Numbered from the stretch's first letter, positions 47,425 to 58,879 are shown. The stretch: 64,000 nt of DNA from Cephalotus follicularis (GCA_001972305.1 BDDD01001492.1:62001-126000); one strand, 5' to 3'. Numbers and translations: made by a program. The notes: generated by a model from the letters alone, not told the origin.

Positions 47425-50035
47425 GCTCTTCTCTGGCCTCGTACTCTCCATTCGCCAAACCAACTACCAGCTGGGAATCACTTGAGGTTTCAATTCTCTG
47501 CACCTCCAAGTGCTTAGCAATCGTCAACCCAGCTATCAAGGCTTCCCATTCTGCTTCATTGTTTGTGGCTTTGAATTTGAACCTCAAAGCATACTCCAAT
47601 GTCCATCCATCCGGACTTATTAGTACCAACCCTGCTCCACTGCCAGTGAGGCATGAGGATCCGTCCACTGATAACTTCCACATCCCCTTCTCGTTCTCGG
47701 AAGGGTTCTCCTCCGTACACCCCGTAGGTGTATTATCTCCAACAAAGTCGGCCAGTACCTGAGATTTGATTGCTGGTCTGGACTCGAACTTCACATCATA
47801 CTCGCCCAGTTCTACTGACCACTTAATGAGCCTGCCCGAGGTATCAGGCTTGGCAAGAACTTGTTTGAGTGGTTTGTCAGTAAGAACCTTGATTGTATGG
47901 GCTTGAAAATACGGCCTTAACTTTCTGGCCGAGATGATCAGGGCGTAGGCAAACTTATCCACCTCTGGGTATCTCCCTTCTGCGTCATTCAAGGCCTTGC
48001 TCACATAGTACACTGGCTTTTGAACTTTGTCCTCTTCTCGGACTAGTACTGCACTTACTGCGCCCGAGGTGGCCGCAAGGTACAAATACAGGTCTTCTCC
48101 ATCCTTTGGTTTTGAGATCAAGGGAGGAGAAGCCAGATACTCCTTCAATTTGTCGAAGGCCGCTTGACAGTCGTCTGACCATGAGAATCCCTTGGGATCT
48201 CTAAGTATCTTGAAAAAAGGGAGACATTTCTCCGCAGATTTAGAAACAAACCTGCTCAAGGCTGCAATCTTCTCATTCAATCTCTGCACATCCCTGATGG
48301 TTTGAGGTGGCTTCATGCCCTGAATTGCCGAGATCTTCTCTGGATTGGCTTCTATTCCTCTGCTGGAAACCATAAATCCGAGGAACTTCCCCGAGGTGAC
48401 CCCAAATGTGCACTTGGACGGATTAAGCTTCAGGTTGTATCTTCTCAATATTTCAAAGGTCTCCTCCAAGTCCTTTACATGAGGGTGCTTAGCTGGGGTC
48501 TTGACGAGCATGTCGTCGATGTACACCTCCATATTCTTCCCTATTTGAGGTTCGAATATATTGTTGACCAAGCGCTGGTACGTGGCCCCTGCGTTCTTCA
48601 AGCCAAAGGGCATAGCTCTATAACAGTACATACCTCGGTCAGTGATGAACGCTGTCTTGTTCTGATCAGGTTCATACATGGGGATTTGGTTATATCCCGA
48701 ATAAGCATCCAAGAAGCTCAATAACCTGTAGCCCGAGGTTGCATCCACCAGCTGATCTATCTTTGGGAGGGGAAAGTTATCCTTTGGGCAGGCCTTGTTG
48801 AGGTCTGTGAAGTCTATACACATCCTCCATTTGCCATTGGCCTTCTTGACTAACACAGGATTTGCTAGCCAGTCCGAGTAGTGCACTTCTCGGATAAAGC
48901 CTGCCTGAAGCAATTTGCTCACCTCCTCGGCTATAGCTTGTTGCCTCTCAAGGGCAAAGTTCCTCTTCTTCTGTCTGATCGGTGGTCTAGTTGGATCCAC
49001 ACTCAACTTGTGAACCATGACTTCTGGACTGATGCTAGGGACCTCCTCTGCCGACCATGCGAACACATCTCTGTTATCTCGGAGGAATGTTATTAACTCC
49101 TCCTTCTCCACCTCTCCAAGTTGTGAGCCAACTTGGAATACTTTTTCTTCGTTGCCCTCCTCCAGGAATCCTCGGCAAAGCATGACGTCCGAGGCCTGAT
49201 GCATCCACATTGCCTGGATATAAGTGCGCACATGTTGGATGGGATCCGTGGACCCATCGTATTTATCAAGAATGGGGTTTCTGAACCCACTAGGGACTGG
49301 CTCTGCTGTGATCTCAGCTGTGAAGGGGTGTGCATTGATATTTTGCACCTCGGATAGGTGCCCCCTTTGTTGTTCCACTCCTCGGAACCTCCTCTCCATG
49401 TCTGCCAGCCTCCGGTTTACTGCCCGTTCCACCTCTTCTATGCTTCTAAGTCTGCTAGAAACATGAGACCCTCCAGCCACTGAGGCTGGGGGATTGGCTC
49501 TGCTTCCTCGGGCTGTGTCAGCTTTGCGTGGAGCATTAGAGCGCACTTGTGCCTCCTCTGCTCCCCTCTCCTGCTGCCGAGGATCCACATCCATAGGCTG
49601 GTGCTGAGGATGGCCTCTCCTGGGATTGTTAGGATGATCCCTTGCAGTAGAGGACTCTTCTCTATGAGATACATTGATCCCAGGCCTCCTTCCCAGGGGA
49701 TTATTGTCCCCTGACCGCCCAAGGGGAAGTTCATCTCCCCTCGGCGGGTTTCGCCTGGCACCGCGTGGGTGCCTTGTCTCCACCTCTGGCCTCTGGGGGC
49801 CAGATACTCCTCGGACCACTGGGTGAGCAGGCCCGGCTTGTTGTTGGTTGGCCAAAGTTGTGACCAACCGATCTGCGACACGCTCCAGTCCTTGGAGAAA
49901 TTGATTGAGTTGCTCCCCTGTAACGGGAGCTGGTGGCTGTGCCACCTCTTGGGCGGCTTCTGGTGGTGGAGTTATGTTCTCCCGGCGTGGTTGATTGCCA
50001 GTGACTCCAACTTGGGTGTTCTTCCTTGGAGGCAT
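47291..50035 (-). CDS. Deleted gag-pol polyprotein: gag N-part fused to RT, RNase H and second RNase H
   Basis: One open frame of 914 codons. Residues ~1-290 are gag-like: low-complexity Pro/Arg/Gln, then ILDKYDGSTDPIQHVRTYIQ and DVMLCRGF. The frame jumps directly to LEEGNEEKVFQVGSQLG, the segment that normally precedes RT, so the rest of gag, the zinc knuckle and the protease are missing; the junction is near 49172 and is in frame. RT carries KWRMCIDFTDLNKACPKDNF, LLSFLDAYSGYNQI, MPFGLKNAGATYQ and the catalytic YIDD. The standard RNase H follows (YVSKALNDAEGRYPEVDKFA), then a second RNase H with LSVDGSSCLTGSGAG, NNEAEWEALIAGL and SSDSQLVVG, as in Tat elements. The frame ends just after VPRAENVRADQ at a second deletion junction near 47325, so integrase is absent. 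Confidence 0.85.
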   Translation of the reverse strand: MPPRKNTQVGVTGNQPRRENITPPPEAAQEVAQPPAPVTGEQLNQFLQGLERVADRLVTTLANQQQAGPAHPVVRGVSGPQRPEVETRHPRGARRNPPRGDELPLGRSGDNNPLGRRPGINVSHREESSTARDHPNNPRRGHPQHQPMDVDPRQQERGAEEAQVRSNAPRKADTARGSRANPPASVAGGSHVSSRLRSIEEVERAVNRRLADMERRFRGVEQQRGHLSEVQNINAHPFTAEITAEPVPSGFRNPILDKYDGSTDPIQHVRTYIQAMWMHQASDVMLCRGFLEEGNEEKVFQVGSQLGEVEKEELITFLRDNRDVFAWSAEEVPSISPEVMVHKLSVDPTRPPIRQKKRNFALERQQAIAEEVSKLLQAGFIREVHYSDWLANPVLVKKANGKWRMCIDFTDLNKACPKDNFPLPKIDQLVDATSGYRLLSFLDAYSGYNQIPMYEPDQNKTAFITDRGMYCYRAMPFGLKNAGATYQRLVNNIFEPQIGKNMEVYIDDMLVKTPAKHPHVKDLEETFEILRRYNLKLNPSKCTFGVTSGKFLGFMVSSRGIEANPEKISAIQGMKPPQTIRDVQRLNEKIAALSRFVSKSAEKCLPFFKILRDPKGFSWSDDCQAAFDKLKEYLASPPLISKPKDGEDLYLYLAATSGAVSAVLVREEDKVQKPVYYVSKALNDAEGRYPEVDKFAYALIISARKLRPYFQAHTIKVLTDKPLKQVLAKPDTSGRLIKWSVELGEYDVKFESRPAIKSQVLADFVGDNTPTGCTEENPSENEKGMWKLSVDGSSCLTGSGAGLVLISPDGWTLEYALRFKFKATNNEAEWEALIAGLTIAKHLEVQRIETSSDSQLVVGLANGEYEAREELMAKYLAHFQSLKSAFEELRIVKVPRAENVRADQRHYSPPRASN

Positions 50036-50061
50036 GATCGGTGATGACTTTTTGTGACAAT

Positions 50062-50079
50062 TCCCACAGACGGCGCCAA
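50062..50079 (-). other. Primer-binding site next to the 5' LTR
   Basis: In element sense, directly after the LTR end (CTGTATCAACA), the sequence reads GTTGGCGCCGTCTGTGGGAA. TGGCGCCGT matches the complement of the 3' end of plant tRNA-Asp (family knowledge); the match weakens after nine bases. It fixes the element orientation as minus. Confidence 0.65.
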
Positions 50080-50080
50080 C

Positions 50081-51146
50081 TGTTGATACAGAAATCCTTC
50101 TCTCAACAGTATCCTACGTGGAGGACTTTGATTTGTTAAGAGAAACGCTTGTCACTGATGCCTTTAAGGAAGAAACGGATCTAGGATACCTGCACAAGTA
50201 GCAACAATGGTGAAGGCCCAGGAGGTTGTTCTCCCGGGGACACTCCGACGCTCAAGTTAGTCTAATGCAGATGAAATATTATACTCTCTTGAAGGTAAAA
50301 ATTGCTGACCTTTGTTCAGTGTGTTGAACTTGTATTTATAGTGGTGTTTAGTAACTGATTGAGCATGAAATCTGGAGTTGATGACTATCCCCTAAGGAAA
50401 TTCCGAGGATCTCGGGATTTCCCTTATCTCCACCTGATTTTTCTCTTCTTTCCTTTGTTGTAGTTGATCACGATTCTATCTCTTTGTTTGGATAAGTGTA
50501 GATCCCGTGAAATCTGTTGGAGTTAATCTCTTTATCCTTTCTTCCATATCCGTTAGTAGTTATCCTTATCTTCTTTACTTAGAGGATAAGGATCCCTAGA
50601 ATTTAGGCTAACTCCTTATCCCCATTCCGTGAATGAGGAGGAGACCTTCTATCCGAGGAGAGGAGCTGTTGTGAGGCTAATGAGATAGTTGGCCCCTGAT
50701 CTCGAAGTCTTCTCGGCCCATAGACCTGTATTTGAATTGGATGGCCTTTGGTTCTGTATGAGGAAACAGATCTTGGAAATGGAAACGTTGGGCGCGTCCT
50801 CGGCACTTATGCCGAGGATAGGTCCTCCTTGAGCTACTCCTTTCTTGATTCCCTGATTATAGTCATTTGGAATAGGTGACTTGTTATGCGGCCGAGGGTG
50901 TCCTCGGCTAGGTTGCCTCAAATGGTGTCCTCGGACCAGGATCCGAGGAGGTTGATTGTTGCACTGGAACATTGGATGTGTCCTCGGCACTTGTGCCGAG
51001 GAAGAGAACTCCCTTTACCTCTGTTATGTTAGCGTTCGTGCTTCCTCTGTCTTCAATTCACTAGTTCTTATCTCTTTGCACACTTGGCTATGTGATTGAG
51101 AGGACACGTATTACCTTAAATTTGACTTTTAATTTTCCCCACATCA
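50081..51146 (-). repeat. Right (5') LTR
   Basis: Runs from TGTTGATACAGAAATCC to TTTTCCCCACATCA on the plus strand, 1066 bp. It adjoins the primer-binding site and is therefore the 5' LTR of the minus-strand element. Nearly identical to the left LTR. Confidence 0.95.
50331..50341 (-). promoter_or_regulatory. LTR TATA box
   Basis: In element sense the LTR reads ACCACTATAAATACAAG, a good plant TATA box located about 250 bp upstream of the LTR end. It is likely the promoter for gag-pol. The same site is in the other LTR near 45134. Confidence 0.6.
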
Positions 51147-51151
51147 ATATG

Positions 51152-51688
51152 GTTTAAGGTATTAGTTAGAACTCTAATAATTCATATAATCTAAACTAAT
51201 TGAATAATTATGTACACATCAATGTCATATATTTTTTTTATAAATATTTTTGGAAATATGGAAATGAGGCTAGGTAATGAATCTCTTGAGAGTTATGTCA
51301 CTACACTACAAGCTCATCCACTCTAATGTTAACTTTCTACACTTTTATTAAAATTATGGATTCTTCGCATAATATTTTAACAAAATAGGTACCCCACAAA
51401 TTTTTATGGAGAAATTGTATATATTTGACATAGCACTATGTTACTAATAATTATTATACTTAATTATTATATTTTATAAATTTATGTTGAATATATATAT
51501 CAAATTTTAAATTTATTGAATAATTTTAACTATTTTATTTATATTTTATAATTTCAACTATAATAAATTTCATCATATGTAAAAAAGCAACTTATTTAAT
51601 AAAATATTTATAGATATTCGATATTCAATTAAATTTAAGTTGTATAAGTTGTGAATTAAAAATGTAAAAAAAAATGTCGCATACAAAA
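51152..51688. other. Short AT-rich spacer between retrotransposon and solo LTR
   Basis: Simple AT-rich sequence with no ORF of interest and no recognised repeat. It separates the complete element from the solo LTR of the same family. Confidence 0.6.
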
Positions 51689-52451
51689 TAATGTGGGGGA
51701 AAATCTGTTTATACCTAGAATGACACGTGTCCCTCGCTGACATAGCCAAGTGTCTAATCAGAAGAAACTCATTAACTCCAGCTACAGTGACAGGTGAAGA
51801 ACTCCTCATTGACATCAGCACCGAGGAGCTCCTCCTTGGTTGCTTTGCAAAAGCCATCCTCCTCGGCAGCAGTGCCGAGAACCTCATTTACGACATCAGT
51901 GCCGAGGACATCCTCCCTGACTGCTTCGTTGAGGACCTCTTCCTCAGCAACATTGCAAAGGACATAATGATTCAAGCACAAGCACTTGAAGAAGTTCTTG
52001 ACGTTGAAGACCTTGAAGCGGACAAGAGATTAGAGGACCTCTTTTTCCTCGTCCCCGCAGGATAAGGCCATATAACCAGCCTAGATTTACTCTTTCAAAT
52101 ATAGAAAGATAAGATATTATAAGCTTCCTACAAGAAAAGTATCAACAAATATGGCGGAGATGAAGGGAAATGACCGAGATCCTCGGTATTTCCTTAAGGG
52201 ATATCTATCACCTCCGATTTACACGCTCAGACAGTTATAAGTCAATACTATATATACCAATTCCAAAGTCGAAACAAAGGTCAGTCATTTTTACCTTCTA
52301 AAAAACTCTATTTTCTCTGTGCAGAGAACAATCTCCTAGAACTTTAACCATTTTTGTTCTATTTATATAGGGAGATATATTCACGCATTTCCATTAACAA
52401 ATCAAAACCATCCACGTAAGTAGTGGCTCCGTAGATTTTCTATATTGAACA
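51689..52451. mobile_element. Second solo LTR of the Tat-like family
   Basis: Starts TAATGTGGGGGAAAAT (TGATGTGGGG in the intact copy) and ends TTTTCTATATTGAACA. The perfect flanking duplication CAAAA (51684-51688 and 52452-52456) supports a single insertion reduced to one LTR. It shares the GACATAGCCAAGTG start, the CTCGGC palindromes and the 'TTTCCATTAACAAATCAAAA' end with the copy at 20.5 kb. 763 bp. It lies about 470 bp upstream of the AtuA-family gene start, so it may affect that promoter. Confidence 0.85.
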
Positions 52452-52922
52452 CAAAAATAGAAGTATCCAAAAAATTTTTTTAGGTTCCTTGTTTAAAAAT
52501 AAAAGGCTCGTTACCATATTTTAACACATAAAACGAAGGACATAGAAGACAGTCAAGTCATAGCGAAAGAGGTTCTGTAATTCCCATATCATTACGATTT
52601 ACGAGGCTTTGGTGGTAACACAAAGTAAGTAACTTTTCTTCAATTCAATTTGGATTTACCAGTTTAATGCTTCATCGTTTTGTTTATTATTAATTTAAAC
52701 CGCAATACACATGTGGGATTTTATTTGTGTAATCATTTTTGGATTCAATTCTGATTGTTGGGTTTATATATCAGGAACCCAAATTAGAGAATTTCAGTAT
52801 AAGAATTCTAATCACTAAGAAGTGATGCTTTGGAGTATGATGGTTACCATTTAATGTTTGTATGGACAAACATAACGTTTTATGAAATGCCCAGTACTTT
52901 ATTTTTCATATAGGGTCAATAA

Positions 52923-55900
52923 ATGGAGCAGCTGGATGTGGAAGATATTCATAATTGTGTGATCAAGCTGGTTAGTTCACTTCTTATTCACTGTATTTCT
53001 CTGTGTGTGTGTGTCCATGTCAAATACCGAAGCAATTGTAGGATTGACTAGTTAAAATGTATTGTTAGAGAGTGAATCCTAAAAGGAGAAAGGAGAAAGT
53101 ATATATAGGTTGTGGAGCTGGGTTTGGAGGTGACAGGCCAATGGCAGCTCTCAAGTTGCTTCAGAGAGTTAAAGAGTTAAATTATCTTGTTCTTGAATGC
53201 CTAGCTGAGCGTACCCTTGCCGAACGGTATCAGATTATGCTGTCTGGTGGTGATGGATATGATTCTCATAGTAAGTTTGTGTTATTTAGTGTTATTGTAT
53301 TGTGCCCGAACTTAGTAATGATTAGATTCTGTCATTGCTAATCAGTTTCAGATTGGATGCGATTGCTTCTACCTTTGGCCGTGGAGAGAGGAATATGCAT
53401 AATTACAAACATGGGTGCAAGTAAGATACTAAAGACTTATTATGCACTATGTTAAAAATTTTGAATTTTTCTCCATTGATAATTTGTTTAATTGATTGCG
53501 TCTTACTTTTTTATATTTTGAACTGAAGAGATACTGAATAAATTTATCCCTTTTTTTCTGGTTAGTGGATCCTCCTGGTGCTCAGGAGAAGGTCTTAGTC
53601 ATAGCCAGAAGCCTGGGACTTAGTGTGTCTGTTGCCGTTGCTCATGAGGTTTCTGTCAGAAAATCAGGTAAGTTTGGTCACCTAGTAGTGGTGCTATATA
53701 AAGTATGTGAATCTTAAAAGGGGATTTCAAGAACCTGCGTTCCACAGAGGCCATTTAGATATTTTGATTTGAGTGTTATGCACAAAGTTATTTTCGTTTG
53801 ATATACAACAATGTTGCAAAACTTGCAGCAGAGTATTTTGTAATCTTCACTTGTTTGCATATTCAGGTTCAATATTGACACCGGAAAACTTTGTAATCAT
53901 GGAAGGTGTAAGAATCTGGTACTCATACATCTGCTAATCATTAGTATTAGTTCATATCTACAATTCTTATTCTCTTATTTTAATATTCTGTTGCCATTAA
54001 ATTTTAAAGTACACAAACTTTTACCAATTTGTGGTTCACTGTCATTGTCATGTTCAATGTTTCCCTCTTTACTCCTGAAATAATATTTACAAAAGCTTAG
54101 TTTCTCTAGCACCACACTCATTGGTGATAAAGTTCTTGTATTCTTGCTGCTACTAGTTGGAAACATGCCATTTGCATGGCTCCTGTTTGTCTGTTGCAAG
54201 GGGGGATGCCTCCGAATTTCCAATGATCAAACCTATCTCACTGACATCATCTTTTGGTACAATCTGTAAAGGGTATCAGCACGTATCTGGGAGCGGCTCC
54301 TATTGTTGAATGCCTTGAAAATTACCAACCAAATGTTATTATCACTTCCCGGGTTGCTGATGCTGCCTTATTCTTAGGGCCAATGGTAAACGTCATATTC
54401 TTTCTTTATTGGATATCTGCTTATTTTCTGCCCATCTGTTATTTTGTTTATATTGATTATTTATATCTTTTGGTGTAATGACCTCCTTTTTTTTTTTATC
54501 AAACCATATGAGTATGTTATCCAAAGTTTGTGGACAAAGTTATACATTGTAGAAATTGGACTCGAAGGTTGAGTACTAATGATCATTTTCGTCCAAGCAG
54601 TTTGCTGGTACCATATGCATTGACATTTGTGAATGAAAATTGTTGAGCTTATGCTTCGGAGCTGATCATATAAATAATTATATTGTGTGCAATGCTGTGA
54701 ACAGATTAAGCACTCTTTTTGTTGAAGGTTAAACTGCCTGAATGATCCCACTGTCATATGATTAGGTTTATGAATTAGGGTGGAACTGGGATGACTTAAA
54801 GCAGTTAGCACGGGGATCTCTGGCTGGCCATCTTCTAGAGTGTGGTTGTCAGATAACAGGGGGATACTTCATGCATCCAGGTGAGCATTTGTAATCTATA
54901 TTGTTTATTACTATAAGCACAAATAGAGGTTATAAAGAGAGAAGTAAAGTTATTATTTGAATCATTTATGATTGCTATAATGTTTTAAAATTTTCTGCTA
55001 CTGTAGGAGACAAATTTCGAGAGATGTCTTTCCAACGTCTCCTTGATTTGTCGCTTCCTTATGCTGAAATTAGTTTTGATGGAAGAGTATGTGTAGCAAA
55101 GGCAGAAGGTAGTGGTGGGGTCTTGAACTTTAGTACTTGCACTGAACAGCTTCTTTATGAGATTGGGGACCCAGGTGCATATGTCACCCCTGATGTGGTA
55201 AGTGAGGTTTCCACATTCAAGAACTTTTGCTTATGGTGAATAAGGATTTAGTGGTTTTTACCGTATAAGAGGAAAATGTTTTCCCTGAATGCAGGTGATT
55301 GATTTGCGGGATGTTTCATTTCAGTCCATATCAAGTAGTAAAGTTCTCTGTACTGGATCAAAACCATCAGTTTCAGTCCCTGATAAACTACTGCAGTTGG
55401 TTCCTAAGGTAACGTTCACTTTGCATCAGTTTCATTTGATTATGTTAAAGATAATCCATAATGCCTTATTTTTGTAGTCCCTCTTAAAAGGATGGATTTT
55501 TTATTTGATCGTTCATGAATGAAAACACTTATTGTACGGTCATAATTTTTATATTAGGCTATATTATGGAGTAAAAGTTCATTGTGGATACCCTAGTGAA
55601 GTGCGCTCTTGCAATCATTACTGCTAAGTGAGAAGGATAATTTCCATAAAGAGACCTTAACCCTTTTTGACGTTCTTCTCTCACTCTGTATTATTTTTAA
55701 TTATTTTGAAGTTGTTCATTATAAAATTTTGAAATATTTATTTGAGCCCTTTTTATCAGTTTTGATAATCTATTATAGCTATCTTTTGGTTTTATAACAC
55801 TCTTGTTCTAGTTCTTTTTTTTTTTTCTAATTTAAAAATGAATATAATTTATTGCAACTAATTTGAAGATGATCTTCCTCTTGTTTGAACTATTTCCGTT

Positions 55901-57130
55901 ACCGTGGTGCTTCAGCCGGAATAATGTTGTAGCCAAAAAAATTTAGATTTTTGTTTCTACAATGGATGTTTGTTAGTTAACCATTCCCTTACCCTGAAAA
56001 TGAGATGGTGTTTCCAAATTTATGGCTATTATCTGTTTACTCTTCTGAATTGTGGGCATTGTTTAGTTAAAGCTATCCACAATTAGGCATCAGTTCATCC
56101 TTGGCTGGTTTATTTATTTTATAATTTTCAATTCTTCTAGTTTTCAGGACTGTGGATGGAAGGGGTGGGGAGAGATATCCTATGGGGGACACGAATGTGT
56201 CAACCGTGCAAAGGCTGCTGAATTTCTTGTAAGGGCACTTCTATGACATGCGTTATGATATTTATTGCTGGCTTCTCGACTAGCTTGTGGTTTTTCGTTT
56301 ATGGAGTGATATTCTCCTTTCATATTTTATTAGGTTAGGTCATGGATGGAAGAAATAATACCTGGTGTTAATTGCCATATACTTTCCTATATCATTGGAC
56401 TTGACAGCCTGAAGGCAACCAGCATTGATAACAATACTTCATTGCGGAGGGCCAGTGAAGATATTAGGTTACACATGGATGGTCTGTTTGAGTTGAAGGA
56501 ACATGCACTACAATTTTGTAGAGAGTTTACGGCTTTATATACAAATGGACCAGCTGGTGGTGGCGGTATCAGGTTGAACTCTTATTGCCCGTTTGGCAAC
56601 GCGTTGGGAGGAAAAAAAGCGCTTTTTCCTCCCAACGTGATGAGAAAAAACGTTTGGTAAAGTTTTTGAAAAGCACTTCTTACACAATCACTTTTTTTTT
56701 TAAGCTTTGAAAAGCTATTCTCCCCAACACAGAAAATTGCTGTGTTGGGGAAAACGCATAATCTCTCTCCCAACAAGCTCTCCCAAAATTCAACAAACCA
56801 TGAACAAAACAGTGATCCCAAAGCCATTGTCGCATCACCACCAAAAGTCCACGCATGTAACCCACACGCTTCTTGTCCTTCAGTGAGCTCAGCGCATTAC
56901 CACCATCGATCAATACCAAGTTTCCATATCAACCCATTTTATCACCTTCCTTCACTTTGTTTCTGTTTCATAAAGGAAAAACTGATTTGTTTGGATCTTG
57001 GAGGTTTTGTGGTAGGGAAGAAAGAGAATTAAAGAAAAGAGAAAGGGAGGAAGAGAGGGAGGGAGGCTGGCGGCGTCAGCAGTCCAACCGCCGGTGGTGT
57101 GAATCCGAGAGTGGGAAGGGGAATGGAGAT

Positions 57131-57163
<33 letters not shown>

Positions 57164-58631
57164 TTGGAGAGATAAGAACTGAAAAAAAAGGAAAAGAAAA
57201 TGACAGAGAGAAAGAAAATGACAGAGATGAAATGGGTATATATAATAAAAACGTGGAGGCAAATAATAGCAACAAATTACAGCATTTTTAGCAAATATAT
57301 ATTTGCTAGGACAAGGCGTTTTTATTATATCTATAAATATGTATATATATTCGATCATTTTTGTTTGACGTGGAATAAAAACCGTGGAGGTTTTACCAAA
57401 CGCTTTTGTAATACCCAAAGCACTTTTACCTACATCACTTTTAAAAGCGCTTTTAGCCACAGACTTTTTAAAAGTGATTTTACACAACACACAGCAATAC
57501 CAAACGGACCCTTAGTAGCTTTTGCTTACTTTTCTAGGTCTAAAAGTCATAAGCATGTTAATATATTCACATTATAAATGAACCAGATTAAGCCAAATTA
57601 TGTGAGGCTGGAACAAACTCATCAGTGCTAGTACTAGTTCTGGGTTAGCTTTGCTTAGTTGTTGCTTCTTCCTTGCATTAATTTCTCTGGCATATCATGA
57701 TTCTTCCATTTGGTTTTTTAATGCAGCACCGGACACAAGAAAGAGATTATTCTTGAAAAACAATTGGTACCCTATCTCTATCTCTCAAAACTTGAGGAGA
57801 CCTGTCATTTAATGTGTCTCTTGTTGATGCAAATGAAACTTTGGTTATCATTATTAGCAAGTTGTCCCCGTATTTCTTGAACCCTATTTGAAAAAATTTC
57901 AATCCATGGCAAACTTATGCTAGTCTTGATTAATTCGCTTTGCTTTGTCAAGTTTTCTGGAGTTACTGGAATAGATTGTCTTTAATCTGCCCCACTACCA
58001 TTTGCATGAGACATGATTTTAAAGCATTTGTGTGGTACTTCAGGTTGGACGTGAACACATTTTCTGTCGAACTGGAGTGAAGCACACCGAAGTAGTGAAT
58101 CTAAATAATCAAGAAATTGGCCGTCAAGAGGATGTGGCAAAAACTTGTGTTTTGCCTGAGCCTGTAGTGTTCCATACTACACAAGCTAATGTGGAGGCTT
58201 CTTCTGCAAAATTCTCGTCACATGAAGTTGACATTTCTCCTGCTCCGTCTGGCCAAAAGATTCCACTCTATACAGTAGCCCACAGTCGTGCTGGAGACAA
58301 AGGAAATGACTTGAATCTTTCTCTCATTCCACATTTTCCTCCAGATATCGAGAGATTGAAGTTGATTATAACACCAGAGTGGGTAAAGGGAGTAGTTTCC
58401 GCCCTTCTGAATGCGTCTTCATTTCTGGAACAAAAGGAGATTGACGAGAGAGACAAATGGATCAGAGAACATGTTAAGGTGGAAATCTATGAAGTCAGGG
58501 GTGTCCATTCTTTGAACATTGTGATCAGAAACATTCTAGATGGGGGGGTCAACTGCTCTCGGAGAATAGATCGGCATGGGAAGACCATCTCAGACCTTAT
58601 ACTCTGTCAGCAAGTCGTTTTGCCTCCGTGA
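52923..58631 (+). CDS. AtuA-family protein (DUF1446 plus C-terminal AtuA-like domain)
   Basis: Thirteen exons join in phase: 52923-52970, 53069-53270, 53352-53420, 53566-53667, 53867-53907, 54272-54385, 54766-54880, 55007-55197, 55295-55408, 56148-56228, 56334-56572, 57727-57766 and 58044-58631, giving 647 residues. The N-terminal two thirds carry DUF1446/AtuA marks: VYIGCGAGFGGDRPMAAL, LECLAERTLAER, ITNMGAMDPPGAQEKV, STYLGAAPIVECL, ITSRVADAALFLGP, HLLECGCQITGGYF and DVVIDLRDVSF. The last exon carries the AtuA-like C-terminal domain with YTVAHSRAGDKGNDLNLSLI. In Pseudomonas, AtuA belongs to the acyclic terpene (citronellol) utilisation cluster, but its reaction is not established and the plant role is unknown. 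The gene is well conserved, with no frame damage. The intron after exon 11 holds a transposon; the exon-6 acceptor AAAG|GGT is weak. Confidence 0.9.
56585..57511. mobile_element. Harbinger-like MITE in an AtuA-gene intron
   Basis: Left end TTGCCCGTTTGG and right end CCAAACGGACCC (inverse GGGTCCGTTTGG), flanked by TTA on both sides (56582-56584 and 57512-57514). 927 bp, no transposase. It includes a GTGAGA microsatellite at about 57136-57166 and subterminal AAAAGCGCTTTT motifs. It starts 12 nt after the exon-11 splice donor. Confidence 0.78.
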
Positions 58632-58833
58632 TTTGAGTGGTTCAATCACCATTGCAGCATTGTCTTTGAGCTGCTGTGGTCAATGCAAAGCAAAACCAGC
58701 ACATCTCTTGCTCTCGACTCAGCAGTATGCTTATACAATAATAATAAAAGTATCCAGGATTTTAGTGGCCTTTCTTTTATCAAAATTTTGTGTATTAGCG
58801 CACATCATCTAATACTTTAATATGCATCCTTGT

Positions 58834-58865
<32 letters not shown>

Positions 58866-58879
58866 CGGAGAATCTACTA
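58632..58879. other. 3' flank of the AtuA-family gene
   Basis: Likely 3' UTR with AATAATAATAAAAG near 58738 as a possible polyadenylation region, then a TA/CA/GA microsatellite at about 58836-58865. No gene. Confidence 0.5.

Larger units (their letters stand above)
44874..51146 (-). mobile_element. LTR retrotransposon, Ty3/gypsy Tat-like, internally deleted, with antisense ORF
   Basis: Two 1066-bp LTRs bound a 6273-bp element flanked by the perfect target duplication ATATG (44869-44873 and 51147-51151). Coding orientation is minus: the primer-binding site adjoins the right LTR and the polypurine tract adjoins the left. The interior holds a 914-codon gag-pol frame (-) with reverse transcriptase and two RNase H regions, and a separate ORF (+). 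Retroviral-type protease and integrase are absent. A second RNase H and an antisense ORF between pol and the 3' LTR are features reported for the plant Tat lineage (Ogre/Retand group). The LTRs differ at about eight bases, so insertion is recent. It is probably non-autonomous. Confidence 0.9.

Noticed and set aside
57029-57490. 153-codon minus-strand ORF
   Set aside because: Runs through the intronic MITE and its GTGAGA microsatellite; repetitive Ser/His/Leu product without a domain.
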